The notes: generated from the letters alone by a model not told the origin. A DNA stretch of 31,661 nucleotides from DATDAH01 sp036525535 (GCA_036525535.1 DATDAH010000048.1:1-31661), one strand, 5' to 3'; positions 15,842 to 28,646 are shown, counted from the first letter of the stretch. Translations and numbers: made by a program.

Positions 15842-17256
15842 CCGGCTTGGCCTCCCCATCCGACCGTTCCGCCGCGCCCGTCGCCGCGGACCGCCTGGCC
15901 GCGGTGTTCAAGGCGTACGACATCCGCGGCCTGGCGCCCGAGCAACTCGACGCCGACCTGTGTGGAGCCGTCGGTGCCGCCTTCGCCGCCTTCGTGGCGG
16001 AGGCCGACGGGGCCGAGCGGGTCCTGGTCGCCCGGGACATGCGCCCCACCGGCCCCGCCCTGGTCGACGCCTTCGCCGCGGGGGTGACCAGTCAGGGCCT
16101 CGACGTCGTCGACGTAGGCCTCGGTTCGACCGACATGCTCTACTTCGCCGCCGGCGCCCTCGACGCGCCCGGGGCGATGTTCACCGCCTCCCACAACCCG
16201 GCGGCCTACAACGGCATCAAGCTCTGTCGCTCCGGCGCCCGTCCCGTCGGCGAGGACACCGGCCTGGCCGACATCCGACGCCGGGCGGGAGCCGGTGTCC
16301 CGCCGGCCGCCACAACCGGCGCCCGCCACGGGGACGAGGTGCTGTCCCGTTTCGCCGACCACGTCCGGTCCTTCGTGGACCTCGACGGCTTGCGGCCGCT
16401 CAAGGTGGTGGCCGACACCGCCAACGGGATGGGGGGCCTCGTCGTTCCCGCCGTGTTCGCGTCCCTGCCGTTCGAGCTGGAGATCCTCTATCCGGAGCTG
16501 GACGGCACCTTCCCCAATCACCCCGCGGACCCGATCCAACCCGAGAACCAGCGAGACCTCCAGGCCCGCGTCCTGGCGACCGGCGCCGACGTCGGCCTCG
16601 CCTTCGACGGCGACGCCGACCGGGTCTTCCTCGTCGACGAGAAGGCTCAGCTCCTGTCCGGTTCGCTCACCACGGCGATCGTCGCCGACGAGATGTTGGC
16701 CCGCGAGCCGGGCGGCACCGTGATCCACAACCTGATCTGCTCCAAGACCGTTCCCGAAGTCGTCCGGGAGGCAGGGGGGACGCCGGTCCGCACCCGGGTC
16801 GGTCATTCGTACATCAAGGCCGTGATGGCCGAGACCGGGGCCGTCTTCGGTGGCGAACACTCGGGGCACTACTACTTCCGGGACAACTTCCGGGCCGACT
16901 CCGGCCTCATCGCCGCCATCGTGGTCCTCGACGTGCTCGGCCGCTCCGGCCGCCCGCTCTCCGAGCTGCGCCGACCTTATGAGCGCTACGCCGCGTCCGG
17001 TGAGATCAACACCGAAGTGCCCGATCCCCGAGCCGTCATCGACATCGTGGCCGGCCGCTTCCCCGACGCCGAGCAGGACCGGCTGGACGGCCTGACCGTG
17101 GACTTCGGGGACTGGTGGTTCAACCTCCGTCCCTCCAACACCGAGCCCCTGCTCCGCCTGAACCTCGAGGCTGCGGACCCCGACGCCTGCGCTCGGCGGG
17201 TGGCCGAGGTGCAGGCCATCATGGAGCAGGCCGGCCAGGACCTCGGTCCCACCTGA
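15838..17256 (+). CDS. manB: phosphomannomutase/phosphoglucomutase
   Basis: This cytosolic alpha-D-phosphohexomutase of 472 residues interconverts mannose-6-phosphate and mannose-1-phosphate. All four signature loops are present: phosphoserine loop TASHNPAAYNG (Ser118), metal loop DGDADR (257-262), sugar loop GEHSGH (339-344) and phosphate loop RPSNTEP (431-437). The GTG start overlaps the previous stop in GTGA. It precedes a Trm112-like gene and the isomerase that makes mannose-6-phosphate, a grouping also known from Streptomyces and mycobacteria. With gmd at the left edge, it feeds GDP-mannose synthesis, although manC is not in the window. Phosphoglucomutase activity in addition is possible. 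Confidence 0.93.
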   Translation: MTGLASPSDRSAAPVAADRLAAVFKAYDIRGLAPEQLDADLCGAVGAAFAAFVAEADGAERVLVARDMRPTGPALVDAFAAGVTSQGLDVVDVGLGSTDMLYFAAGALDAPGAMFTASHNPAAYNGIKLCRSGARPVGEDTGLADIRRRAGAGVPPAATTGARHGDEVLSRFADHVRSFVDLDGLRPLKVVADTANGMGGLVVPAVFASLPFELEILYPELDGTFPNHPADPIQPENQRDLQARVLATGADVGLAFDGDADRVFLVDEKAQLLSGSLTTAIVADEMLAREPGGTVIHNLICSKTVPEVVREAGGTPVRTRVGHSYIKAVMAETGAVFGGEHSGHYYFRDNFRADSGLIAAIVVLDVLGRSGRPLSELRRPYERYAASGEINTEVPDPRAVIDIVAGRFPDAEQDRLDGLTVDFGDWWFNLRPSNTEPLLRLNLEAADPDACARRVAEVQAIMEQAGQDLGPT

Positions 17257-17286
17257 ACGACCAGACATCCGACGACCCCTGAAACT

Positions 17287-17290
17287 GGAG
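17287..17290 (+). promoter_or_regulatory. ribosome-binding site of the Trm112-like gene
   Basis: GGAG in CTGGAG lies 5 nt before the ATG at 17296. It is one of the few clear Shine-Dalgarno sequences here and marks this gene as internal to an operon. Confidence 0.6.
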
Positions 17291-17295
17291 ATCCC

Positions 17296-17535
17296 ATGGC
17301 GCTCGACCCGCAGCTGCTCGAGATCCTGGCGTGCCCCGAGGACAAAGGCCCGCTGCTGTACTTCGAGGACGAGAACCTGCTCTACAACCCCCGTCTCCAA
17401 CGGAAATACCGCATCGACGACGACATCCCCGTGATGCTCGTGGACGAGGCCGAGGCGGCCGACGACGCCGAGCACGAACGCCTCCTGGCCAAGGCCGACG
17501 CCGCCGGCATCGAGCCCACGTTCAGCGATGGCTGA
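17296..17535 (+). CDS. Trm112-like small protein
   Basis: This 79-residue protein of the Trm112/UPF0434 group has the N-terminal LLEILACPEDKGPLLYF segment and the later hydrophobic DDIPVMLVDEAE strand (about 42-53). The CxxC pairs usual in zinc-binding members are missing: only one Cys (13) remains, in CPED, and the second knuckle is replaced by LYNPRLQRKY. It extends about 25 residues beyond the usual core as a charged helix. Bacterial members are of uncertain function; eukaryotic ones activate methyltransferases. It is 39 nt behind manB and overlaps the isomerase gene by 8 bp, which implies a shared operon. Confidence 0.8.
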   Translation: MALDPQLLEILACPEDKGPLLYFEDENLLYNPRLQRKYRIDDDIPVMLVDEAEAADDAEHERLLAKADAAGIEPTFSDG

Positions 17536-18559
17536 TCGAGTCGACTCGCTCGGGATGTTCGCCACGGCGGCGGCGTTCCCGGAGCAGATCGAGGAGGCCG
17601 TGGCCACGGCCCACCAGGTCGAGGGCCTGCCCGACGGCACCCAGATCGACAACGTGCTCGTCCTCGGCATGGGTGGCAGCGGCGTGGCCGGCGACCTGCT
17701 GGCCCACATCGCCGGGCCGTTCATGCCGGTGCCCGTGGTCGTGGTCAAGGGTTACGAGCCACCGTCGTACGTCAACGAGCGCAGCCTGGTGTTCGCCATG
17801 TCGTTCTCGGGCCACACCGAGGAGACCCTCGAGGCGGTGACGACGGCGGCCAACGCGGGTGGTCGCATCGTGGCCGTCACCCGAGGTGGCGCGCTGGCCG
17901 AGCTCTGCCGGTCGTGGGGTGCACCCGTCGTCGGCATCGCCGAGGACATCCCCCAGCCGCGGGCCGGCCTGGGGGCGTTGGCGGCGCCGATGATGATCGT
18001 CCTGGAGCGGCTCGGTCTCTACCCCGGCGCCGAGGGATGGCTGCGCTTCGCCGTCGACCAGCTCAAGGCCCGCCGGGACAAGCTCGTCCTCGACGGCAAC
18101 CCGGCCGAGCGCCTGGCCGACGACTTGGCCCGTCGGGTCCCCGTCATCTACGGCGGGGGTGGCCTCGGGGGCCTGGCCGCCACGCGTTGGAAGACCGAGT
18201 TCAACGAGAACAGCCGGTCGCCGGCCTTCGCCAACACCGTCCCCGAGCTCTGTCACAACGAGATCGCGGGCTGGGGCCAGAACGGCGACCTGACCCGCCA
18301 GGTCTTCGCCCTGATCAACCTGCGCCACGACTTCGAGCACCCGCAGATCGCCCGACGCTTCGACGTCATGGACCCCTGGCTGGACGAGGTGGTGGGCGAC
18401 ATCTTCGAGGTCCGGGCCGCGGGTGAGGGCAGCCTGGCCCAGCTCCTGGACCTCTGCATGATGGGCACCTTCACCAGCCTCCACCTCGCCGTCCGCGAGG
18501 GCATCGACCCCGGCCCCGTCCCCGTCCTGGACCAGCTCAAGGCCGCATTGGGGGAGTAG
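17528..18559 (+). CDS. SIS-domain phosphoglucose/phosphomannose isomerase
   Basis: This 343-residue double-SIS protein probably interconverts fructose-6-phosphate with mannose-6-phosphate (and glucose-6-phosphate), the entry to GDP-mannose. The first SIS domain has VLGMGGSGVAGD (about 45-56) and the sugar-phosphate loop MSFSGHTEET (91-100). The second has YGGGGLGGLAATRWKTEFNE and the segment RSPAFANTVPELCHNEIAGW (about 230-249) with the acidic residue and histidine characteristic of the bifunctional PGI/PMI group. The ATG at 17528 lies inside the Trm112-like gene (8-bp overlap). It is convergent with the VOC gene, with 13 bp between stops. The actinobacterial homologue in M. tuberculosis sits beside manB as well, though activity in some homologues is uncertain. 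Confidence 0.87.
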   Translation: MADRVDSLGMFATAAAFPEQIEEAVATAHQVEGLPDGTQIDNVLVLGMGGSGVAGDLLAHIAGPFMPVPVVVVKGYEPPSYVNERSLVFAMSFSGHTEETLEAVTTAANAGGRIVAVTRGGALAELCRSWGAPVVGIAEDIPQPRAGLGALAAPMMIVLERLGLYPGAEGWLRFAVDQLKARRDKLVLDGNPAERLADDLARRVPVIYGGGGLGGLAATRWKTEFNENSRSPAFANTVPELCHNEIAGWGQNGDLTRQVFALINLRHDFEHPQIARRFDVMDPWLDEVVGDIFEVRAAGEGSLAQLLDLCMMGTFTSLHLAVREGIDPGPVPVLDQLKAALGE

Positions 18560-18572
18560 AAGGCAGCCCGGA

Positions 18573-18929
18573 TCAGCCGACGAGCTCGATGCGGTTGCCG
18601 AAGGGATCGTCGACGTAGACCTGCGGGCGGCCGGACGGGTCGTCGCCCTCCCGGACCTCGACCCCGACGTCCCTGAGCCGGTCGACCATCGCACCGAGGT
18701 CGTCCACGACCAGAGCCGGGTGGGCCTTGCGGGCGGGCCGGAAGTCGGCCTCGACGCCGAGGTGGACCTTCACCTCGTCGCCTTCGAACCAGCAGCCACC
18801 CCGGCCGGCGAGCGGGTCGGGCTTTGGCACCCGGGGCAGGCCGAGGAGGCCCTCGTAGAACGCCGTGGCCTCGTCCTCACGCCCGACCGGCATCGCCAAC
18901 TGGACGTGGTCGATCTTCACCACCGGCAC
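18573..18929 (-). CDS. VOC family protein (glyoxalase-like)
   Basis: This 118-residue single VOC domain has the beta-alpha-beta-beta-beta layout twice: KIDHVQLAMPVGREDEATAFYEGLLG at the N terminus and HPALVVDDLGAMVDRLRDVGV followed by VYVDDPFGNRIELVG at the C terminus. Candidate metal ligands are His8, His70 and Glu115. Such proteins act as glyoxalases, dioxygenases or binding proteins, and the substrate cannot be told from this sequence. The GTG at 18929 starts just before the first strand; two more in-frame GTGs follow within a few codons, so the exact start is open. Its upstream region overlaps the sahH promoter on the other strand. Confidence 0.8.
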   Translation of the reverse strand: MPVVKIDHVQLAMPVGREDEATAFYEGLLGLPRVPKPDPLAGRGGCWFEGDEVKVHLGVEADFRPARKAHPALVVDDLGAMVDRLRDVGVEVREGDDPSGRPQVYVDDPFGNRIELVG

Positions 18930-18945
18930 AGGGGCAGCATGCCAC

Positions 18946-18951
18946 TACCCT
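18946..18951 (+). promoter_or_regulatory. -10 box of sahH
   Basis: TACCCT lies 81 nt before the sahH ATG. With usual spacing, transcription starts at about 18957-18960, exactly where the leader's first hairpin begins. Unlike most promoters here it therefore gives an mRNA with a long leader. Confidence 0.5.
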
Positions 18952-18956
18952 GTCCG

Positions 18957-19032
18957 CGGGGCTGATCGAGAGGCGTCAGTGGACCCCAGCCCCGTACGCG
19001 AAACCCCAAGCTCCTGCCCGAAAGGCACCACG
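18957..19032 (+). promoter_or_regulatory. structured 5' leader of sahH, candidate riboswitch
   Basis: CGGGGCTG (18957-18964) pairs perfectly with CAGCCCCG (18987-18994) around a 22-nt loop. Loop bases GCGT (18973-18976) can pair with ACGC (18996-18999) just behind the stem, giving an H-type pseudoknot. A second hairpin, TGCC (19015-19018) with GGCA (19024-19027), covers the AAAGG Shine-Dalgarno sequence 7 nt before the ATG. CCCC runs at 18984-18987 and 19004-19007 offer alternative partners for the GGGG. The expected class would be an SAH or SAM sensor, but the sequence lacks the conserved cores of the SAH, SAM-I, SAM-II and SAM-IV classes as I remember them. Ligand binding is purely inferred. 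Confidence 0.45.
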
Positions 19033-20508
<1,476 letters not shown>

Positions 20509-20512
20509 GCCC

Positions 20513-21330
20513 GTGGACGACCTCGAAGGAAAGGTCGCGGTCGTCACGGGCGCGGCCAGCGGCATCGGCCGGGCGCTGGCCGACCGCTGGGTCACCGAGG
20601 GCATGAAGGTCGTCCTGGCCGACGTCGAGGAGGGACCCCTCGACGCGGCCCGGGACGAGCTCGACGCGAGCGGGGCCGATGTCCTCGCCGTCCGGACCGA
20701 CGTGTCCGATGCGGCGCAGGTCGACGCCCTGGCCGCGGCCACGCTCGACCAGTTCGGTGCCGTGCACCTCGTGTGCAACAACGCCGGCGTGGGCGGCGGT
20801 GGCCTCATCTGGGAGGCCGAGCTCGAGGAGTGGGACTGGGTGCTGGGCGTCAACCTCCTCGGGGTGGTCCACGGCATCAAGGCCTTCGTCCCCCACCTCG
20901 TGGCCCAGGACGAGGGTCACGTGGTGAACACGGCGTCCATCGCCGGGTTCGCCTACGGCCCGATGATGGGCCCCTACAACGCCTCGAAGGCCGCCGTCGT
21001 GGCCATCTCCGAGACCCTGAAGGCCGATCTGGCCCTGCAGGGCTCGAAGGTCGGCGTGAGTGTCCTCTGCCCGGGCTGGGTCAACACCCGCATCCACGAG
21101 TCGGACCGCAACCGCCCCGGAGGGCCCTTGGCCGACGACGAGATCACGGCGGGTCGCCAGATGCTGGGCGAGGTCCTGAAGGGCGGCAAGCAGCCCGACG
21201 AGGTCGCGCACCTCGTGGCGGCCGCCGTGCACGAGGGGACCACCCACATCTTCACCGGTGACGAGTGGATCGGCCTGGCCCGAGGCCGGCTCGAGACCGT
21301 GCTCACCGAGCTGCCGCGGGACGACGGGTC

Positions 21331-21334
<4 letters not shown>
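20513..21334 (+). CDS. SDR family oxidoreductase
   Basis: This classical short-chain dehydrogenase has 273 residues: TGAASGIG (12-19), an acidic Asp after strand 2 (ADVEE, 36-40) suggesting NAD rather than NADP, NNAG (89-92), catalytic Ser142 and YxxxK (Tyr155, Lys159), then PGWVNTRI. The substrate is unknown. It is only 4 nt behind sahH and overlaps mtnA by CTGA, so it is co-transcribed with methyl-cycle genes, although no SDR is a standard part of that cycle. The GTG at 20513 is three residues before the usual GKVAVVTG opening. Confidence 0.9.
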
Positions 21335-22290
<956 letters not shown>

Positions 22291-22322
22291 GGGCATGCCG
22301 TCCCTCGGGAGGACCCTCGGCC

Positions 22323-22328
22323 TACCCT
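22323..22328 (+). promoter_or_regulatory. -10 box of the four-helix membrane protein gene
   Basis: TACCCT is followed after 9 nt by a GTG at 22338, the leaderless pattern seen at secA and the GT2 gene. It favours 22338 over the GTG at 22287. Confidence 0.5.
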
Positions 22329-22337
22329 GACCGCGTC

Positions 22338-22781
22338 GTGACCGAGATCGAAGACGGGCCCGTTGGCCGAGCGGGCTGGGCCTGGATCGCGGTCCTCTGC
22401 GGGTACTCCCTCGTCCGGGCCGTGCTGGCCTGGCCCTTGCTGGTCCACTACGACGTCGACCCCGCCACCTTCCTGGTGTTGGACGTCGGCACCGCGTACC
22501 CCCTGGGCCTGGCTCAGGTCCGCATCGTCCAGGGCTTCGCGGCGCGGGACTTCGCGGCCGTGCAGGCCTGGGGCGCCGTGGCCGGGATCTCCTTCATCAC
22601 CCCGTACGCCTACCTGTTGGTGACCGGCCACCAGGCGCTGCCCGTCTATGCGATGGCCGGTCTGGTCGCGGTGGTGGCCCTGATCGCCACCGCCTCGGTC
22701 CTGCGCCTTCGCCAGGCCTGCCTCCACACCGACCGCCTCCCGGTCGCCGAACGCCTCGAACCGGTTCCCGTCGACCTCTAG
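22338..22781 (+). CDS. small polytopic membrane protein, function unknown
   Basis: This 147-residue protein has four hydrophobic segments (about 14-36, 43-62, 72-92 and 98-120) and a short cytosolic tail. I do not recognise a family. Two starts are possible: the GTG at 22338, behind a -10 box, or a GTG at 22287 that overlaps the mtnA stop as GTGA and adds 17 residues without clear character. Its TAG stop shares a CTAG with the convergent YczE-like gene. Confidence 0.75.
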   Translation: MTEIEDGPVGRAGWAWIAVLCGYSLVRAVLAWPLLVHYDVDPATFLVLDVGTAYPLGLAQVRIVQGFAARDFAAVQAWGAVAGISFITPYAYLLVTGHQALPVYAMAGLVAVVALIATASVLRLRQACLHTDRLPVAERLEPVPVDL

Positions 22782-23440
22782 TACGCCTCGAGCGTCGTGG
22801 GACCGACGGGCTCCAGGCTCAGCCGGGGCAGGAAGAACGCGACCAGTGGGCCGATGGTGAGGGCGAAGAGCAGCGTCCCCACGCCGACCGAGCCGCCCAG
22901 GGCCCACCCCAGGAGCAGGACGGTGAGCTCGATCCCGGTGCGGACCACGCCCACCCGCAGGCCTCGGCGGGCCAATGAGGTCATCACGCTGTCCCGCGGC
23001 CCGGGCCCGAGCCCGGCGCCGATGTAGAAGCCGGAACCGACGGCGAAGGCCACGGTCCCGCCGATCAGGAAGAGCCACTGCCCCGCGGGGGACGACGGCT
23101 CGTCGAGGACCCAGAGGGTCAGGTCGATGGTCATGCCGATGAGGAGCACGTTGAGCAGCGTGCCCAAGCCGATCTGCTCGCCCAGGGGGAGCGAGATGGC
23201 GAACAGGGCGAAGCCGACCAGGATCGTGACCAGCCCGATCGAGATGCCGGTCTGCTCGCTCAGACCCTGGTGCAACACGTCCCAGGAGTCGAGGCCGAGG
23301 TCGGCCCGGATGATGAAGGCCAGCCCGATGCCACAGATCACCAGGCCCACGAGCAGCCGGGGGAGGCGCCGACGCACCTCGATCGCGGGAGGGGTCTGGA
23401 TGAAGCGCACGATCGGAGGACGGTACCGCTGGCCTGTCAC
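22778..23440 (-). CDS. YczE/YitT-like membrane protein
   Basis: This 220-residue integral membrane protein has five hydrophobic segments. The pattern is that of the YczE/YyaS/YitT group: LPRLLVGLVICGIGLAFIIRADLGLDSWDVLHQGLSEQTG at the N-terminal part (residues about 27-66), then GxGFYIGAGLGPGPRDSVM (about 144-162) in the second half, which suggests an internal repeat. The role is unknown; a transporter is possible. The GTG at 23440 is chosen because it lies shortly before the first helix and 6 nt behind a TACGGA sequence; longer upstream starts would run into comF on the other strand. It is divergent from comF with only 22 bp between starts. Confidence 0.8.
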   Translation of the reverse strand: MTGQRYRPPIVRFIQTPPAIEVRRRLPRLLVGLVICGIGLAFIIRADLGLDSWDVLHQGLSEQTGISIGLVTILVGFALFAISLPLGEQIGLGTLLNVLLIGMTIDLTLWVLDEPSSPAGQWLFLIGGTVAFAVGSGFYIGAGLGPGPRDSVMTSLARRGLRVGVVRTGIELTVLLLGWALGGSVGVGTLLFALTIGPLVAFFLPRLSLEPVGPTTLEAY

Positions 23441-23450
23441 CCCCCATCCG

Positions 23451-23456
23451 TAGGTT
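23451..23456 (+). promoter_or_regulatory. -10 box of comF, overlapping that of the divergent gene
   Basis: TAGGTT lies 6 nt before the comF GTG. The complement of 23447-23452 reads TACGGA, 6 nt before the YczE-like GTG, so the two -10 boxes overlap by two bases and RNA polymerase could hardly serve both genes at once. Confidence 0.5.
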
Positions 23457-23462
23457 TCCTCC

Positions 23463-24035
23463 GTGCTCGTGGATTCGCCCTGTGTGGCCTGCGACGGTGA
23501 CGGCGGACCGGTCTGTCCCGCCTGTGTCGCGTCCCTGGTGCCCATTGGCGCGGTGGACGTCGACGGGCTGGATCGGGCCTGGGCGCTCATGGCCTATGCC
23601 GGCCCGGCCCGCAAGCTGATCCGCGGCCTCAAGTACACGAACCGGCGGGCCGCGCTCGGGGTCCTGGCGACGGCCGCCGCCCGATTGGTCGACGATGGAG
23701 TGGCGGTCGTGACCTGGGTTCCGGCCAGTCCGGCCCATCGTCGCGAACGGGGCTACGACCAAGGTCGGTTGCTGGCCGGCCGAGTGGCCCGGGCGTTGGG
23801 ACGACCGAGCCGCAACCTGCTGGTCCGGTCGGGGGCACGGGCCCAAACCGGCCTCGACCGGTCGGACCGCCTGGCCGGGCCGACCCTGCGCCCGCGGCGG
23901 CAGGTGACGGGGCCGGTCCTCGTCGTGGACGACGTCCTGACCACGGGCGGCTCGCTGGCCGCCGCGGCCCGAGCCTTGCGGCGGGCCGGGGCCACCCGCG
24001 TGCTCGGGGTCGTCCTCGCCGCCACCCCGGGTTGA
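23463..24035 (+). CDS. comF: ComF family phosphoribosyltransferase-like protein
   Basis: This 190-residue protein has a small N-terminal zinc-finger-like part, CVAC (about 7-10) and CPAC (about 18-21), then a type I phosphoribosyltransferase fold. The PRPP loop is VLVVDDVLTTGGSL (about 152-165), and HRRERGYDQGRLLA (about 92-105) is the usual ComF segment. ComF is linked to DNA uptake in competent species, but it is common in non-competent bacteria and no other competence genes are here. The GTG at 23463 follows a -10 box, and the response-regulator-like gene begins 31 nt behind its stop. Confidence 0.9.
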   Translation: MLVDSPCVACDGDGGPVCPACVASLVPIGAVDVDGLDRAWALMAYAGPARKLIRGLKYTNRRAALGVLATAAARLVDDGVAVVTWVPASPAHRRERGYDQGRLLAGRVARALGRPSRNLLVRSGARAQTGLDRSDRLAGPTLRPRRQVTGPVLVVDDVLTTGGSLAAAARALRRAGATRVLGVVLAATPG

Positions 24036-24066
24036 GAGTTCCCTTCGATGTGCCGATGGACCACGG

Positions 24067-24762
24067 ATGGAACCCCTCCTGACGGACTCCGACCTCTTCT
24101 TCGGCTTGGACGACCTGCCCGACGATCCCGTGCGGATCATCCTCGGCGACGAGAACGGCCTCTACCGCCGCGGCCTGCTCACGGCGCTGGAGGACGAGAA
24201 CGACCTCGAGGTGGTGGCCGAGGCCGGGCCCGGCGCCGACCTGATCGCCGCGGTCCGGGCCCTTGCCCCTGACGTCGTCGTGTGCTCGCTCAGCATGGGC
24301 AGCGTCGGCGGGGTCGAGACCACCTTCGCCATCACCGAGGTGATGCCCCTCGTCCGCATCGCCGTGCTCAGCACGGACCAGGACCCACCTTCCAAGACGC
24401 TGGCCGCGGTCCGATCCGGCGCCCTCGGCGAGATCGACAAGGTCGTGGCCCTGGAAGAGGCGGCCCGCGTCATCCGCGGGCTCCACGGAGGTTGGCCGGT
24501 GTTCGGCCCGGCCACCTGGGCCGGAATCGCCATCGAAGCCCCGAGATGGCTGGCCAAAGGCGACACCGTCAAGGACGGCGAGCGGGCGGCGCTGGGGGCG
24601 TTGGCCGCCGGCGGCACGTGGTCGGACGCGGCCGACGCGGTCGGGGTCCGGGCTGAGGCCGCTCGCAACCAGGTCCGCAACCTCCTGGCCCGGTGCCGGG
24701 CCGCGGGCTATCCGGACGCGGCCGACGCCGCGCTCGGTGCCGGGCTGGTCGCCGCGCCCTGA
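24067..24762 (+). CDS. NarL/LuxR-type response-regulator-like protein without phospho-acceptor Asp
   Basis: This 231-residue protein has a receiver-like domain (about 22-140) and a C-terminal LuxR-like helix-turn-helix region (about 172-218). The opening strand VRIILGDENGLYRRGLLTAL matches NarL receivers, with Asp28/Glu29 as the acidic pair. Where the phosphorylated Asp should be (PDVVxxDLxMP), the sequence reads PDVVVCSLSMG, with Ser74 at the Asp position. Lys125 is roughly where the conserved Lys is expected. It is therefore probably a pseudo-receiver, not controlled by phosphorylation. The HTH (GTWSDAADAVGVRAEAARNQVRNLLARC) is divergent but recognisable. No histidine kinase is adjacent. 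It lies between comF and secA. Confidence 0.8.
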   Translation: MEPLLTDSDLFFGLDDLPDDPVRIILGDENGLYRRGLLTALEDENDLEVVAEAGPGADLIAAVRALAPDVVVCSLSMGSVGGVETTFAITEVMPLVRIAVLSTDQDPPSKTLAAVRSGALGEIDKVVALEEAARVIRGLHGGWPVFGPATWAGIAIEAPRWLAKGDTVKDGERAALGALAAGGTWSDAADAVGVRAEAARNQVRNLLARCRAAGYPDAADAALGAGLVAAP

Positions 24763-24782
24763 CCGACGCGCGACAGCGCCGG

Positions 24783-24788
24783 TAGCCT
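24783..24788 (+). promoter_or_regulatory. -10 box of secA (leaderless)
   Basis: TAGCCT lies 9 nt before the GTG at 24798, and no Shine-Dalgarno sequence is visible. Confidence 0.6.
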
Positions 24789-24797
24789 CCATCAACC

Positions 24798-27518
<2,721 letters not shown>

Positions 27519-27533
27519 GCCGACCGTCACCGC

Positions 27534-28646
27534 ATGAAGGACTTCTCCGAGGACGTCGCTGCCCTACGAGGTCGCCTCGCCGCCGCGGCGGACTACCTGC
27601 GGGTGGACGATCTGCGGGCCCATCGGCCCCAGTTGGAGACGGAGGCCTCACGTCCGGACCTCTGGGACGATCCGGACAAGGCCCGTGCGGTCACCGGCGA
27701 GCTGGCGGCCGTGGTCGACGACCTCGACCTCTACGACCGGTTGACCACGGAGGTGGACGACGTCGCCACGCTGGCCGAGATGGCCCGGGAGGAGAAGGAC
27801 GAGTCTCTCGAGCCCGAGATCGAGGAGGCGATGACGGCCTTGGTGGCGACCTTCTCCGAGCTCGAGCTGCGGGCCCTGTTCCAGGGGGAGTACGACGAGC
27901 GCGACGCCGTCGTCGAGGTCCACTCCGGTGCCGGCGGCACCGACTCCCAGGACTGGGCCGAGATGCTGGCCCGGATGTACCAACGCTGGGCCGACCAGCG
28001 CGGGTTCAAGGTCGAGATCGAGGAGGCCCAAGCCGGCCAGGAGGCCGGGATCAGCTCGGTCACCTTCATGGTCCAGGGCCGGCACGCCTACGGGTGGCTC
28101 CAAGGGGAGGGCGGTGTCCACCGACTCATCCGCATCTCGCCCTTCGACAGCCAGGCCCGGCGCCACACGGCCTTCGCGTCGGTGATGGTCGTCCCCGCGC
28201 TGGACCCGGCCGACGACGACGTCGAGATCGACGAGAAGGACCTGCGCATCGACACCTACCGGTCGTCGGGCGCCGGTGGCCAGCACGTCAACGTCACCGA
28301 CTCCGCGGTGCGCATCACCCACCTGCCGACCGGCATCGTGACGTCCTGTCAGAACCAGCGCAGCCAGCACCAGAACCGGGACAAGGCGATGGAGATCCTG
28401 AAGGCCCGCCTGGCCGACCTTCGGCGCAAGGAGCATCAGGACCATCTGAACGAACTCGCCGGAGACCAGCGCAGCGCCGAGTGGGCCAATCAGATCCGGT
28501 CGTACTTCATGCACCCCGAACAGCGGGTGAAGGATCACCGCAGCAACTACGAGATGGGCAACATCCAGGCCGTCCTGGACGGTCAGGTGGACCCGTTCAT
28601 GGAGGCCTACCTGCGCTGGTCCCGGGCCGAGGGCGAGGCTTCGTGA
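27534..28646 (+). CDS. prfB: peptide chain release factor 2, without programmed frameshift
   Basis: This class I release factor recognises UGA and UAA and triggers peptide release on the ribosome; 370 residues. The RF2-type recognition tripeptide SPF is at 202-204 and the catalytic GGQ at 248-250. The reading frame is continuous from the ATG: the in-frame TGA and CTTTGAC slippery site that autoregulate RF2 in many bacteria are absent. It follows secA closely (15 nt), without a clear ribosome-binding site, so co-transcription is likely. Confidence 0.97.
   Translation: MKDFSEDVAALRGRLAAAADYLRVDDLRAHRPQLETEASRPDLWDDPDKARAVTGELAAVVDDLDLYDRLTTEVDDVATLAEMAREEKDESLEPEIEEAMTALVATFSELELRALFQGEYDERDAVVEVHSGAGGTDSQDWAEMLARMYQRWADQRGFKVEIEEAQAGQEAGISSVTFMVQGRHAYGWLQGEGGVHRLIRISPFDSQARRHTAFASVMVVPALDPADDDVEIDEKDLRIDTYRSSGAGGQHVNVTDSAVRITHLPTGIVTSCQNQRSQHQNRDKAMEILKARLADLRRKEHQDHLNELAGDQRSAEWANQIRSYFMHPEQRVKDHRSNYEMGNIQAVLDGQVDPFMEAYLRWSRAEGEAS

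Noticed and set aside
18573..18929. VOC protein as an antibiotic-resistance protein
   Set aside because: The VOC fold is shared by many unrelated activities, and nothing in the sequence or context points to resistance.
18957..19032. Known SAH riboswitch before sahH
   Set aside because: The conserved core of that class (around GAGGAGCG and GCCAGGCUCG, as I recall it) is not found, so the leader is reported only as an unclassified candidate.
23463..24035. comF as a sign of a competence locus
   Set aside because: No other DNA-uptake genes are in the window, and comF is widespread in bacteria that are not competent.
27534..27700. Programmed frameshift in prfB
   Set aside because: The frame is continuous from the ATG and no CTTTGAC slippery site with in-frame TGA is present.
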